Source: Pseudohongiella nitratireducens
GTDB taxonomy: Bacteria > Pseudomonadota > Gammaproteobacteria > Pseudomonadales > Pseudohongiellaceae
NCBI RefSeq assembly: GCF_001642735.1
Contig: NZ_LWHM01000001.1
Location: 62,001 to 126,000, forward strand
Direction: 5' to 3'
Length of the DNA: 64,000 nt
Made by a program: the position numbers and the translations under genes. Of this stretch, positions 18,325 through 27,078 are shown piece after piece. The notes below the pieces were generated by a model. That model worked only from the letters and a program-made list of their open reading frames with translations. It was not told the DNA's origin and did no database searches. Each line of letters starts with the position of its first letter. Positions within the stretch are counted from its first letter, which is position 1.

Positions 18325-19398
18325 TCAGGCTTGGGGAAAAGTTACCAGGTGATCCATATCCAGCTTAATGCCGATATGGCTATCCACATCATGATTATGG
18401 TGACTGGGAACCAGGCTCAGGATCTGCACACCACTGGGTAAGGCCAGCGTATAAAGGTAAGCCGCACCACGGAAGGCTTTACTAACAACTTTGGCAGTAA
18501 ATTCACTGTCATCATCATGCAGCACATCATCCGGTCTCACCAGTACAGACTTTCGTTGTCCGGCTTCTGGGATCTTTGCAGAAGTCACCGTATCGGAAGT
18601 ACCGGACAAGATCCCCAATTCAGTGCTGATATCTCCATTATCCAGAACCGTGCCGGGTAGAAAAACGCCCTCACCGATAAAATTGGCGACGTACGCTGAG
18701 ACGGGTTCGTGATAAAGGGCAAAGGCATCTCCCCACTGCATCAGTTTACCGCTACGCATCACGCCTATCACATCAGCCATGGCAAACGCTTCCAGCTGAT
18801 TATGGCTGACAAGAATGGTTGTAATGCCATCAGCTTTCAGGATTTGCCGAATCTCTGCTGCGATTTGCTCTCGTAACTCCACATCCAGACTGGCAAAAGG
18901 CTCGTCCAATAACAAAATGCGCGGCCGGGGCGCCATTGCCCTGGCGATTGCCACACGTTGCTGCTGCCCACCAGACAACCGGTGAGGGTAGGCATCCAAT
19001 AAATCATCTATATGCAACATGGCAGCCAGTTCATTGACGCGTTTCCGCTTGGCAGAGCGCGTCCAGCCCTGCAGGCCGAAGGATATGTTGTCCTTGATAC
19101 TTAAATGGGGAAATAACGCATAATCCTGGAAAACCATGCCTACCTGGCGCTTTTCTACGGGTAAAAGCTTGCCTGGCTCACTGACCGCATTGCCAACAAT
19201 CTGTATCTGTCCCTGAGTCACTGACTCAAAACCGGCGATGGCGCGTAACAATGTTGTTTTGCCACAGCCACTGGGGCCCAGCAAACAACCGATATCTCCT
19301 GTTTCCAGCTGCAGGCTGATATCGTGCACAATTGCAGTCCCGCCGAGTGACACCGAAATATTATTTAGCTCAAGGGCCTTGGTCCTATCGATTGTCAT
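18325..19398 (-). CDS. fbpC: Ferric iron ABC transporter ATP-binding protein
   Basis: 357 residues. Walker A GPSGCGKTTLLRAI near residue 38, Q-loop VFQDYALFPHL, signature LSGGQQQRVAIARA, Walker B ILLLDEPFASLD, H-loop LVSHNQ, then a C-terminal regulatory TOBE region (SVLVRPDDVLHDDD), as in FbpC/AfuC-type iron importers. The start overlaps the end of the permease gene by 14 bp. Together with fbpB and the binding protein it forms one operon on the minus strand. Confidence 0.9.
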   Translation of the reverse strand: MTIDRTKALELNNISVSLGGTAIVHDISLQLETGDIGCLLGPSGCGKTTLLRAIAGFESVTQGQIQIVGNAVSEPGKLLPVEKRQVGMVFQDYALFPHLSIKDNISFGLQGWTRSAKRKRVNELAAMLHIDDLLDAYPHRLSGGQQQRVAIARAMAPRPRILLLDEPFASLDVELREQIAAEIRQILKADGITTILVSHNQLEAFAMADVIGVMRSGKLMQWGDAFALYHEPVSAYVANFIGEGVFLPGTVLDNGDISTELGILSGTSDTVTSAKIPEAGQRKSVLVRPDDVLHDDDSEFTAKVVSKAFRGAAYLYTLALPSGVQILSLVPSHHNHDVDSHIGIKLDMDHLVTFPQA

Positions 19399-21103
19399 GA
19401 CGCTTCTCTTTCTCAGACGATTTTCCGGGACGGGATGATGAAATCGACAAGCTGATCAGTATGACGGGGATAATACCCGCCAGTACAATCATCAGTGCGG
19501 AGGCTGCTGCCTCCGTCAACCGTTCCTGATTGGCCAGCTCATACGTGCGAATAGCCAGGGTGTTGAAATTAAAGGGCCGCAATATCAAGGTTGCAGGCAA
19601 CTCCTTCAACACATCAACAAACACCAGCAAGGTGGCAGTCAGCAAGCTGGTTCGTAACATGGGCACATGGATTCGCCGCAGGATTTGCCATGACCCCATC
19701 CCCATGGAGCGCCCGGCATCATCCATGGTTGGCTTGATCTTGCCCAGTCCGGCATCAATTGTGTTCATGGATACCGGCAAAAAGCGCACTACGTACGCAA
19801 AGACCAGTGCTGTCAAACTGCCACTTAGAAGCAGCCCGGTCGAGATACCGAACTGCGCCTGCATCCAGGCATCGAATGTATTGTCCAGCCAGGTGAAAGG
19901 TATCAGCACACCGACCGCAATCACCGTGCCCGGTACAGCATATCCCAACCCCAATACCCGGACGGACGAGCGCATAGCCAATCCTGGCTGCAACCGCTTT
20001 GAATAACTGATAAACAACCCCAGACCCAATGCGATCAATGCAGCGATAAACGCCAGCTTCAGGCTGTTCCACATCAACTCACCAAAATTGCTGAAGTCGA
20101 CCAGGGCGCGTGTATCCCATGCCCACCAGGCGAGTTGCAAAAACGGAATCACAAACCCCAGCAAAACAGGTAAGCCGCAATAGATCATCGCCGCCCAGCA
20201 TTTCCAGCCACGCAGTCTTGGCCTGGGAAGTTGTGAGTACTTGCTACTGGTGTGGTGGTAACGCGACCGCGAACGCGACCATTGCTCCCCTATCACCAGA
20301 CAGAAAATAAAGATCAGTAACACGGCGGATAGCTGGGCGGCAGCAGGAGCGCTGCCCATACCAAACCAGGTCCGGAAGATGCCGGTTGTGAATGTCGACA
20401 GGCCAAAATATTGCACCGTGCCGTAATCAGCCAGCGTTTCCATCAGCACCAGCGACAACCCGGCAAAAATAGCGGGCCGGGCCAATGGCACGGCTACCCG
20501 GCTGAATGAGCGCCACGGCGAAGCGCCCAGGGTTCTGGATACTTCCAGCACACACACGGATTGCTCAAGAAAAGCGGTACGGGATAACAGATAGACATAG
20601 GGGTAGAGAACCAGCGCCAGCATTGTCATGGCCCCTCCGCTGGAACGGATACTGGGAAACCAGTAATCCCCAAAACGCAGGTCGAAGGTCTCGCGAATAA
20701 ATCCCTGTACCGGCCCGGTAACATCCAGCATGCCGGTATAGGTGTAAGCAATAATATAGGCAGGCATGGCCAGCGGCAGGACCAGTGCCCACTCCAGTAT
20801 TCGGCTACCGGGAAAGCGCGTCATGGTTACCAGCCAGGCCGGAGCCACACCAATAAGCAGCACCAGCAGGGCAACACCCAGCATCAATAACAGGGACTGA
20901 CCGATATAGGACCAGAGCAACGTATCCGCAAGATGCTGCCAGGCACCATCACTATCCTGGCCAATGGAGGAGAACACCGTCAACACAGGCGTACTAAGCA
21001 GCAGGCACAGCAATAGGATGCCAGCCAGCGTGATATGTCGGGCGTTAATACCAGAAGGGAGATACCCGCGCGGGGTATCTCGAATTGATTGCGGTAGGCT
21101 CAA
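19385..21103 (-). CDS. fbpB: Ferric iron ABC transporter permease, fused two-domain type
   Basis: 572 residues with about 12 membrane segments in two halves. Each half carries an EAA-type loop contacting the ATPase (EVSRTLGASPWRSFSRVAVPLARPA and DDAGRSMGMGSWQILRRIHVPML, each split in the protein by its helix). The N-terminal start is unusual: TTG at 21103 with no clear Shine-Dalgarno, 18 bp after the stop of the binding-protein gene, so translation may depend on readthrough of ribosomes from upstream. Function and family as for FbpB/SfuB. Confidence 0.88.
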   Translation of the reverse strand: MSLPQSIRDTPRGYLPSGINARHITLAGILLLCLLLSTPVLTVFSSIGQDSDGAWQHLADTLLWSYIGQSLLLMLGVALLVLLIGVAPAWLVTMTRFPGSRILEWALVLPLAMPAYIIAYTYTGMLDVTGPVQGFIRETFDLRFGDYWFPSIRSSGGAMTMLALVLYPYVYLLSRTAFLEQSVCVLEVSRTLGASPWRSFSRVAVPLARPAIFAGLSLVLMETLADYGTVQYFGLSTFTTGIFRTWFGMGSAPAAAQLSAVLLIFIFCLVIGEQWSRSRSRYHHTSSKYSQLPRPRLRGWKCWAAMIYCGLPVLLGFVIPFLQLAWWAWDTRALVDFSNFGELMWNSLKLAFIAALIALGLGLFISYSKRLQPGLAMRSSVRVLGLGYAVPGTVIAVGVLIPFTWLDNTFDAWMQAQFGISTGLLLSGSLTALVFAYVVRFLPVSMNTIDAGLGKIKPTMDDAGRSMGMGSWQILRRIHVPMLRTSLLTATLLVFVDVLKELPATLILRPFNFNTLAIRTYELANQERLTEAAASALMIVLAGIIPVILISLSISSSRPGKSSEKEKRHDNR

Positions 21104-21121
21104 AATAAAACCAGCTAAGGA

Positions 21122-22150
21122 CTATCTCCAGCCGGCTCTGTCCATCAGTCGCACGGCTTCGGCATTATGGATACCTAACTGTTCCAAAGCAAGGTCATCC
21201 GCCTTGAAAGCCCCCCAGGAGGCGAGCGTATCACTCACCGGCACGCCTTCTCGTACAGGGTATTCATTATTGGTTTCAGCATACCACTCCTGCGCCTCAT
21301 CGCTAACCAGGTATTCCATCAGCTGTACAGCTTCCTGACGGTTGGGAGCATGTCGGGCAACAGCGGCGCCACTGATGTTGATATGCGCACCACGACCTTC
21401 CTGGTTTGGCCAGAACACGGCAACACGTGAGGCCTGCTCACGCTGATCGTCCATCGTTGAGTTAATCATGCCGGCAAAGTAGTAAGTATTAACTAGCGCC
21501 AACTGGCACTGTCCAATAGCCACGGCTGCAATCTGGTCACGGTCACCACCCTGAGGGGAGCGAGCAAAATTCTCTACCAGACTCTGCGCCCATTGCTGGG
21601 TATCATCCAGACCATTATGTGATACCAGTGATGCGACCAGTGACTGGTTATAAATATTGGAAGAGGATCGCACGCAAATATCGCCTCGCCATTTTGGATC
21701 TGCCAGTGCTTCATAAGTAGAGAGCTCAGACGGGTCGACGCGCTCTTTGTCATACACAATAACCCGTGAGCGCAATGAGGCGGCAAACCACTGATTATCA
21801 GAGTCCCGGTATTGACTGGGCACTTGTCGCATCAACACATCTGAATCGACAGACTGGAGCAAATCGGCTTCTTTGGCACGCCACAAACGCCCGACATCAA
21901 CCGTCAACAACACATCAGCCGGTGAGTTGGCTCCTTCCAGTTCCATACGGGTGGTCAGTTCATCTGCGCCAGCCGTAATCAGATTGACACGAATACCGGT
22001 TTCATCCGAAAAGCGGTCAAGCAGAGGCTTGATCAGGTTTTCTTCCCGTGCCGAATAGACATTCACTTCAGCTGCACTGGCTTGCTGACCAGATAAGGTT
22101 GCAAGCACCATAATGGTAAGTGTAAACAAGCCAGATAATACTTTTCGCAT
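21122..22150 (-). CDS. fbpA: Periplasmic ferric iron-binding protein (FbpA/FutA type)
   Basis: 342 residues. Cleavable signal peptide up to about QQASAAEV, then NVYSAREENLIKPLLDRF, the typical opening of class D substrate-binding proteins. The iron-ligating paired tyrosines are seen in NTYYFAG near residue 225, and SGAAVARHAPN follows. Strong ribosome-binding site GGGAGG. First gene of the fbpABC operon, with a Fur-like box about 53 bp upstream, so expression should rise under iron starvation. Confidence 0.9.
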   Translation of the reverse strand: MRKVLSGLFTLTIMVLATLSGQQASAAEVNVYSAREENLIKPLLDRFSDETGIRVNLITAGADELTTRMELEGANSPADVLLTVDVGRLWRAKEADLLQSVDSDVLMRQVPSQYRDSDNQWFAASLRSRVIVYDKERVDPSELSTYEALADPKWRGDICVRSSSNIYNQSLVASLVSHNGLDDTQQWAQSLVENFARSPQGGDRDQIAAVAIGQCQLALVNTYYFAGMINSTMDDQREQASRVAVFWPNQEGRGAHINISGAAVARHAPNRQEAVQLMEYLVSDEAQEWYAETNNEYPVREGVPVSDTLASWGAFKADDLALEQLGIHNAEAVRLMDRAGWR

Positions 22151-22202
22151 GGTCGCCTCCCGGCAGCTGATTCATGTATCTGAGAACGTATGATTCCTGA
22201 GA

Positions 22203-22221
22203 ACAAATGATAATTGCTCTC
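22203..22221. promoter_or_regulatory. Predicted Fur box of the iron ABC operon
   Basis: ACAAATGATAATTGCTCTC matches 12 of 19 positions of the Fur consensus, with an unbroken AATGATAAT core. It lies 53-71 bp upstream of the binding-protein start codon. Hand-counted. Confidence 0.5.
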
Positions 22222-22370
22222 ATTTATACTTTCAATGAATATCCAGTGAATATCGCAAAAAGATAAGACAGATAGAACCTTAGTCGCCGCTAGTTGCCCT
22301 TTGCACGACCACCAACTGTGACATAATGCGTACATCAGGCGCCCCGAACCAATGAAAAGGATAATAACGC

Positions 22371-22880
22371 ATGAAGTTTACTTGCCGCTTTCCTACCCCA
22401 TCTCTCCTCATGACATTCTTAACCCTGTCCACACTCGCGGCTTGTAGTGGTGGCTCGGAAAATGCAGACAATCATCCGTCAACAACCGCTGGCGACTACA
22501 ACCTGACCTTGAGCATGTCTGAGTACATGGCTCATGTACTGGAGCCGACAGCTGATGAGCTCTGGGGTTCTGCCGGGTGGATCAACGACAAGTTTGAAGG
22601 CTATTACGAGTTATACCCCACTGATGACGAAGGTTGGCAACGGGTAGAAAACTTCAGCGCCATGATTGTCGAGGCCGGCAATACCCTCTTGCTCCCTGGG
22701 CGTGTACAGGAGGGCCCCTGGAGCACGTATGCCCAGGCATTAAGCGACGTTGGACTGCGTGCCATGCAAGCCAGCGAGACCCAGAACGAGGAGGATTTTT
22801 TCCAGGCAGGCGCACAAATTTATAGCGTCTGTACAGCCTGCCACCAAGCGTACAACCCGGATATTGTGTCTAGATTTTGA
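22371..22880 (+). CDS. Cytochrome c lipoprotein with C-terminal heme site
   Basis: 169 residues. Lipoprotein signal with lipobox LAAC (about residues 22-25), then a helical body and a single heme-binding CTACH near residue 157, close to the C-terminus. One CxxCH at the very end of a helical protein is the layout of cytochrome c' type four-helix bundles. Probably anchored in a membrane on the periplasmic side. First of three same-strand genes (28 and 31 bp gaps) with a HupE/UreJ protein and an anchored protein; divergent from fbpA. Confidence 0.75.
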   Translation: MKFTCRFPTPSLLMTFLTLSTLAACSGGSENADNHPSTTAGDYNLTLSMSEYMAHVLEPTADELWGSAGWINDKFEGYYELYPTDDEGWQRVENFSAMIVEAGNTLLLPGRVQEGPWSTYAQALSDVGLRAMQASETQNEEDFFQAGAQIYSVCTACHQAYNPDIVSRF

Positions 22881-22907
22881 AGTTAAGATCCTGCCCGGTT
22901 CATTGAT

Positions 22908-23645
22908 ATGAAGATTTTTTTAGCTCCGACCACCCGTTTTTCCCGAGCGCACGAAACCCTGCGGTGGCTTGGCGGGGTTCTGATGATGTTTGGGCTGTTT
23001 TTGTTTTGCGGGTCGGCTACAGCTCATGACTTGACCGGCGGAGACGCCAACTTCGTCGGCAACAACAGTGGCGCGGCTATAGCACCATTTATCTACCTCG
23101 GTGCCAAGCACATGATCACCGGATATGACCATATCCTGTATCTGGCTGGCGTCATATTCTTTTTACGCCACCTGAAACACGTCGTACAGTTTGTCACCCT
23201 GTTTGCCGTTGGTCACAGCCTGACCCTGATCCTGGCTGTCGCCGCGAACTGGCATGTCAGCGAAGTCCTGATTGACGGAATCATCGCCCTCTCCGTAGTG
23301 TATAAAGCCCTTGAAAACATGGGCGGGCTCGACGGCCTCGGTCGTTGGAAGCCGGACAGCCGCGTCGCGGTTTTTGTCTTTGGCCTATTCCACGGCCTGG
23401 GACTGGCCACCAGCCTGCAAGCCATGGCACCAGCGGAAGACGGGCTGCTTATCAATCTGCTGAGCTTTAATATTGGGGTGGAGATTGGCCAGTTGCTCGC
23501 GCTGAGCTTACTATTTTTACTGTTTACGCTGCTGCGACGCCAAAGCACTTTCGAGCGCTATGCCTTTGCCAGTAATACGGTGATTATGTGTGCAGGTTTT
23601 ATTTTCCTGCTGATACAAATCGGCAACGGATTGATTGCGGTTTAA
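22908..23645 (+). CDS. HupE/UreJ family membrane protein
   Basis: 245 residues. An N-terminal signal-like helix is followed by AHDLTGGD and then the family core: LGAKHMITGYDHILYLAGVIFF, FAVGHSLTLIL, FGLFHGLGLA, FNIGVEIGQL, with histidines in membrane segments. HupE and UreJ proteins are linked to nickel or other transition-metal uptake. No hydrogenase or urease gene is in this window, so the metal cannot be assigned. Sandwiched between a cytochrome lipoprotein and a membrane-anchored protein. Confidence 0.85.
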   Translation: MKIFLAPTTRFSRAHETLRWLGGVLMMFGLFLFCGSATAHDLTGGDANFVGNNSGAAIAPFIYLGAKHMITGYDHILYLAGVIFFLRHLKHVVQFVTLFAVGHSLTLILAVAANWHVSEVLIDGIIALSVVYKALENMGGLDGLGRWKPDSRVAVFVFGLFHGLGLATSLQAMAPAEDGLLINLLSFNIGVEIGQLLALSLLFLLFTLLRRQSTFERYAFASNTVIMCAGFIFLLIQIGNGLIAV

Positions 23646-23676
23646 CATCGGCACGATGAAAGTTGAGGACGATTAA

Positions 23677-24255
23677 ATGACAACCACCCGCAGCAACAAA
23701 AGCCCGGAAAGAGTCCGGAAAATTGCCATCGCCAGCACTGGCGCATTTGTCCTCGCGCTGGTGATCTTCATTGCCGTCGTCCTGCCAGCGGAATTTGACC
23801 GCGACCCACTGGGAACCGGGGCATTACTGGGTCTGGATGCGCTCAATAGTGAAACAGTAGCGGCCTACCAGCCGCATCTAGTTCCTCACAAGACAGATGA
23901 GGTCGAGCTGATTCTCGAGCCTTTCCAGTCACTGGAATACAAATACCGACTGGACGCAGGTAGTGGCATGGTCTTCAGTTGGGAGTCCAGCGGCCCTTTA
24001 TATGTAGACATGCATGCTGAGAACACGGGGACGGAGAACGGTGGCGAAGCCAGCTTCCGCATAGAGGAAGAGGCTCAAAACGGTATGGGCGTATACACTG
24101 CCCCCTTCATTGGCCTGCACGGCTGGTTCTGGGAGAACCGAACACTGGAAACAGTGGTATTACGGATTCATGCCGCTGGCTTCTTCATTGATGCGACTGA
24201 ATTTCGTAGTGGTGGGTCGACTACCTCGGCGCCAGAGGCTGTTTTTGGGAATTGA
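23677..24255 (+). CDS. Membrane-anchored periplasmic protein, unknown function
   Basis: 192 residues starting MTTTRSNKSPERVRK. One N-terminal membrane helix (IAIASTGAFVLALVIFIAVV, about residues 17-36), then a beta-rich domain with acidic and aromatic residues (EPFQSLEYKYRLDAGSGMVFSW, GPLYVDMHAENTG, PFIGLHGWFWENRT). GLHGWFWEN resembles segments seen in proteins next to HupE-like transporters, but no named domain was recognised. Last gene of the three-gene group; a bidirectional terminator follows at 24550. Confidence 0.7.
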   Translation: MTTTRSNKSPERVRKIAIASTGAFVLALVIFIAVVLPAEFDRDPLGTGALLGLDALNSETVAAYQPHLVPHKTDEVELILEPFQSLEYKYRLDAGSGMVFSWESSGPLYVDMHAENTGTENGGEASFRIEEEAQNGMGVYTAPFIGLHGWFWENRTLETVVLRIHAAGFFIDATEFRSGGSTTSAPEAVFGN

Positions 24256-24346
24256 GTATGAGCGGTCAGGGTATCATTTCACGCACCTCAGCCGACCACT
24301 GCCTAGCGCCTCTCACCCGGCAGCCGAAAACTCGCCAGAGGAGCGA

Positions 24347-24514
24347 GTCAGGGCACCATAGATCAGGTGGCAAACGACCGCAGCACATCGGGACGGCGCT
24401 CGGCGGGCGGAAACTCAGCACGAGGCTTCAGACAGTCCGCCCGCTTTTTCGAGCGACGTCCCGATGTGCTAGACGCGGTCTTACTGTCTGCCACCTGATC
24501 TATGGTGCCCTGAC
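24347..24514. repeat. 168-bp near-palindromic element with perfect 26-bp terminal inverted repeats
   Basis: Within the only gene-free stretch longer than 300 bp (24256-24627). Outer arms 24347-24372 and 24489-24514 are exact reverse complements (begin GTCAGGGCACC). Inner arms 24382-24395 and 24457-24470 (AGCACATCGGGACG) also match exactly, as do CGCTCG/CGAGCG and GCGGGCGG/CCGCCCGC nearer the centre. The loop is 24411-24436. Asymmetric bulges separate the arms. No target-site duplication is evident and no credible reading frame lies inside. It could be a MITE-like mobile remnant, a cruciform site or a structured RNA. Confidence 0.75.
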
Positions 24515-24549
24515 CTTGTGCCATGCTTGCTGTGCTGGGAGCACAAACA

Positions 24550-24582
24550 AAAATGCCCCGGAGGGTTGCTCTGGGGCATTTT
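24550..24582. terminator. Bidirectional Rho-independent terminator
   Basis: AAAATGCCCC (24550-24559) pairs with GGGGCATTTT (24573-24582) around a 13-nt loop, with an A run to the left and T runs to the right. It separates the plus-strand cytochrome/HupE group from the minus-strand DUF6152 gene and can serve both. Confidence 0.88.
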
Positions 24583-24627
24583 ATTTACGGCCGGGGTTTT
24601 TGCTTTATTGGCCCGGTTTGAGAGCGC

Positions 24628-25074
24628 TTACTCTGTTGGATCTGAACCATCATCTGGTGCGCCGGTACCTGATGAGCCCATGAAGAGTTTGCGGCCATCC
24701 GGGAAAGTAATATCACGGCCATTGGCTCGGCAGGCTGGTGAGCACAGTTGGTCTTTACTCTGGTAACCGGTCACCACAATCTCGGTGCCGATCTGCAGTG
24801 AGTTACGCGTGATGCCACGACGCAGTAATGTATTAGGCGTACCACCTTCTGCCATCCAGGCTTGTGTGCTGCCATCTTCAGTCTGGTGATCCAGATGAAT
24901 CCAGGAGTGCGGGTTAATCCACTCAACGCGTGTGATCGGACCACGTAGTGCGACTGGCAAATCGGCATCGAACTCTGCTGAAAACGCATGGTGAGCCGTT
25001 GCTGGCGTATTTACGGTCATTGCAGCGGCGCCGCCGATTACGGCAACTGCTGCCGCGAACAATTTCATTTTCAT
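24628..25074 (-). CDS. DUF6152 family secreted protein
   Basis: 148 residues. Signal peptide up to about NTPATAHH, then the family opening HHAFSAEFDADLPVALRGPITRVEWINPHSW and VTGYQSKD; two cysteines in LCSPAC could form a disulfide or bind metal. Function of DUF6152 is unknown. It is followed upstream on the same strand by a secreted lipoprotein gene often found with it. A terminator lies just after the stop. Confidence 0.8.
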   Translation of the reverse strand: MKMKLFAAAVAVIGGAAAMTVNTPATAHHAFSAEFDADLPVALRGPITRVEWINPHSWIHLDHQTEDGSTQAWMAEGGTPNTLLRRGITRNSLQIGTEIVVTGYQSKDQLCSPACRANGRDITFPDGRKLFMGSSGTGAPDDGSDPTE

Positions 25075-25238
25075 GCCTTATCACCCCTTATTTCGTGAAA
25101 TCTTCGTTTTAAATCGTGTCAATCATATAATGCTATAGTAATTCTTAACTAAACCTGAATCCAGCCATCCTAACGAGTGCCTGTGTCTGTCTATCTCAGC
25201 CTGGGAGTCGCTGGACGATGTTCAATCGAAAAGCCCTA

Positions 25239-26198
25239 TCAGAATGGCATTCTCATGTCTTCGATAGGCTCCCCTTTACGGAAGCTGCCATACATCAGCT
25301 CTTCCACAAACTCGACACACTTGAATTGAGGCAGTTCAAAGCCCTCCTCCAGGCGACGATAAATCGGCATACTGATTGTCCAAGGCTCAGTATAAAGCTG
25401 AGGATCAGTGATGGTGGCTTCGTACTGAATGACATTTTCCCCCGTCATGGTATAACGCTCTACCACCGTGGATTCCCAGGAGCGATAATTACCGGCACGG
25501 TCATACCAGGTGGAATCCAGCAGCCCTGTTACTTCAACAACGAAAGTATCGCCTTCCCAATAACCGTAAGATTGTCCCATCCATGAGTCCAGTGGAGGCT
25601 CACCGGGATCTTCAAGAAACACATTCCTGACCGCACCGGCAAATGAATAGGCAATAAAGAAAGCGCTATCGCTTTGGAAAATCTGGAATGGATGGGGCAG
25701 GTAGGTCGCACGCGGCACGCCGGGCATAAAGCATTTGATTTCCGGATCACTGGTCAGCCAGTTTTCGCGGTTTTCATCACGCTGAGCCAGCGCTTCGGGC
25801 TTGTAGGGTATATAACCATCATTGGTCGTAATCACGCCCTGACTGGCTGGCACAGCACCAACAGCGCCCATGGCGACCACTTCCGGCGCGGGAACAGGAA
25901 CAAAATCGCCAGGCACCAGAGCAAAGGCAGATTTCGGTGCAGCCGGCTCCAGGTTGTTATTGGCATTGGACATAACCTGCCAGATACCATTCATATCTGG
26001 CTTGCCATCTACCCGGCGAGGAATACCACCATCACTGTTCATGTCCGTGTCAGCAGCTTCCATGGCGTCACCCGTTTGCGCAGACATGTTGTCAGGCGCA
26101 CAAGCCGCCAGCCCTGCAAGGCTGCCAATCACAACCAACGGCAGGAGATTTAACGCATTTACAGTATTTTTTATTGTTCTTAATACGTTGTTTTCCAT
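25239..26198 (-). CDS. Secreted lipoprotein of unknown function
   Basis: About 319 residues from ATG 26198 (an in-frame ATG 26216 lacks a good ribosome-binding site). Lipoprotein signal with LAAC at the end of a hydrophobic helix, an acidic linker, then PRRVDGKPDMNGIWQV, DPEIKCFMPGVPRATYLPHPFQIFQS, GYWEGDTFVVEV and SWESTVVERYTMTG. These motifs recur in a family of secreted proteins common in marine Gammaproteobacteria and Acidobacteria, often beside DUF6152 genes. No activity is known to me. Same strand as the DUF6152 gene with 164 bp between. Confidence 0.75.
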   Translation of the reverse strand: MENNVLRTIKNTVNALNLLPLVVIGSLAGLAACAPDNMSAQTGDAMEAADTDMNSDGGIPRRVDGKPDMNGIWQVMSNANNNLEPAAPKSAFALVPGDFVPVPAPEVVAMGAVGAVPASQGVITTNDGYIPYKPEALAQRDENRENWLTSDPEIKCFMPGVPRATYLPHPFQIFQSDSAFFIAYSFAGAVRNVFLEDPGEPPLDSWMGQSYGYWEGDTFVVEVTGLLDSTWYDRAGNYRSWESTVVERYTMTGENVIQYEATITDPQLYTEPWTISMPIYRRLEEGFELPQFKCVEFVEELMYGSFRKGEPIEDMRMPF

Positions 26199-26322
26199 GC
26201 TTTTTCGTATCCCCAATCACTCAATCTGAATCTGTCACTGATATAAACACTTCGCTATTTTACTGTCAAGGCTCCCAAGAACAATCGTTCGACAACATGC
26301 GTATTCCTGGGACGAATGACAC

Positions 26323-27018
26323 TTAACTGGGTGGATCAGGCCGGTCTTCCTGACTGCCATTCAAACGAAACCATCCCGCGATACTATACCTGTCCCTTTT
26401 TGCAGGCAGCACTTCATGGGGCACTTCTGTGCTGAGAAAGACGACCACAGTACCTTGCCTGGGCAGCACCCGCTCAACAACCTCTTGTCCGCTGGCATCA
26501 TAAATCAGCAATTCACCACCGTCTTCAGGCTGCCAGGCCGGATTCAGATACGTCACCAGCGATACCTCTCTTCTGGCCCCTCGCTCAATCCCGTTGGGCC
26601 GGAACGCATCGACATGCTTCTTATAGAAATCACCCGAGCCATAATGAGCATAATGAGACTCAAACGAAAAAAGGCCCAGAAACAGCCTGCGATTCAGATA
26701 ATGCTGCAGGCTGCTCGCCCACTCCAGCCAGGCCTGCTCGGTCAGGTTTTCCCCGTTAATCCAACGAATCCGGTCACGTCTGACAAACGGGTTAATCTGG
26801 TGATCGCGACTTCGTCCGGTCCCCGCTTCAGTAAATTCAGCCTCATTATGTTGCTGAATTGAAGATAACAACCCCAGGCTCATATCAGGTGGCAAGGCAG
26901 CATTGATGACAGACCAGGACCGGTTCGCCAGATCATCAGCTATTTTTGCAAAATACGGATTGTCGTCACTGACCGCCGAATCGGCGCCAGCGCATGAGGT
27001 AAGACTTAAGGCAGGCAT
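26323..27018 (-). CDS. 2-oxoglutarate/Fe(II)-dependent oxygenase
   Basis: 231 residues. Double-stranded beta-helix fold of the prolyl-4-hydroxylase type: iron ligands HVD in YKKHVDAFRPNG near residue 135 and a distal histidine in VPHEVLPAKRDR near residue 201, with the following RDRYSIAGWFR supplying the arginine that binds 2-oxoglutarate. Related proteins hydroxylate protein prolines or other substrates. Start supported by GGAG 9 nt upstream of ATG. Substrate unknown; no partner gene is obvious. Confidence 0.85.
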   Translation of the reverse strand: MPALSLTSCAGADSAVSDDNPYFAKIADDLANRSWSVINAALPPDMSLGLLSSIQQHNEAEFTEAGTGRSRDHQINPFVRRDRIRWINGENLTEQAWLEWASSLQHYLNRRLFLGLFSFESHYAHYGSGDFYKKHVDAFRPNGIERGARREVSLVTYLNPAWQPEDGGELLIYDASGQEVVERVLPRQGTVVVFLSTEVPHEVLPAKRDRYSIAGWFRLNGSQEDRPDPPS

Positions 27019-27078
27019 GACAGGTTTCTCCGCATATGCCCCTTCCAGGTGAGGGCTGCAAATTATGCGGCTGTGCGG

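Noticed and set aside
24347-24514. Integron attC site
   Set aside because: Inverted arms lack the RYYYAAC and GTTRRRY core sites, there is no cassette gene and no integrase nearby.
24252-24683. 143-codon frame across the palindromic element and terminator
   Set aside because: It reads through both arms of the inverted repeat and the terminator hairpin, and ends inside the DUF6152 gene; cysteine- and arginine-rich noise.
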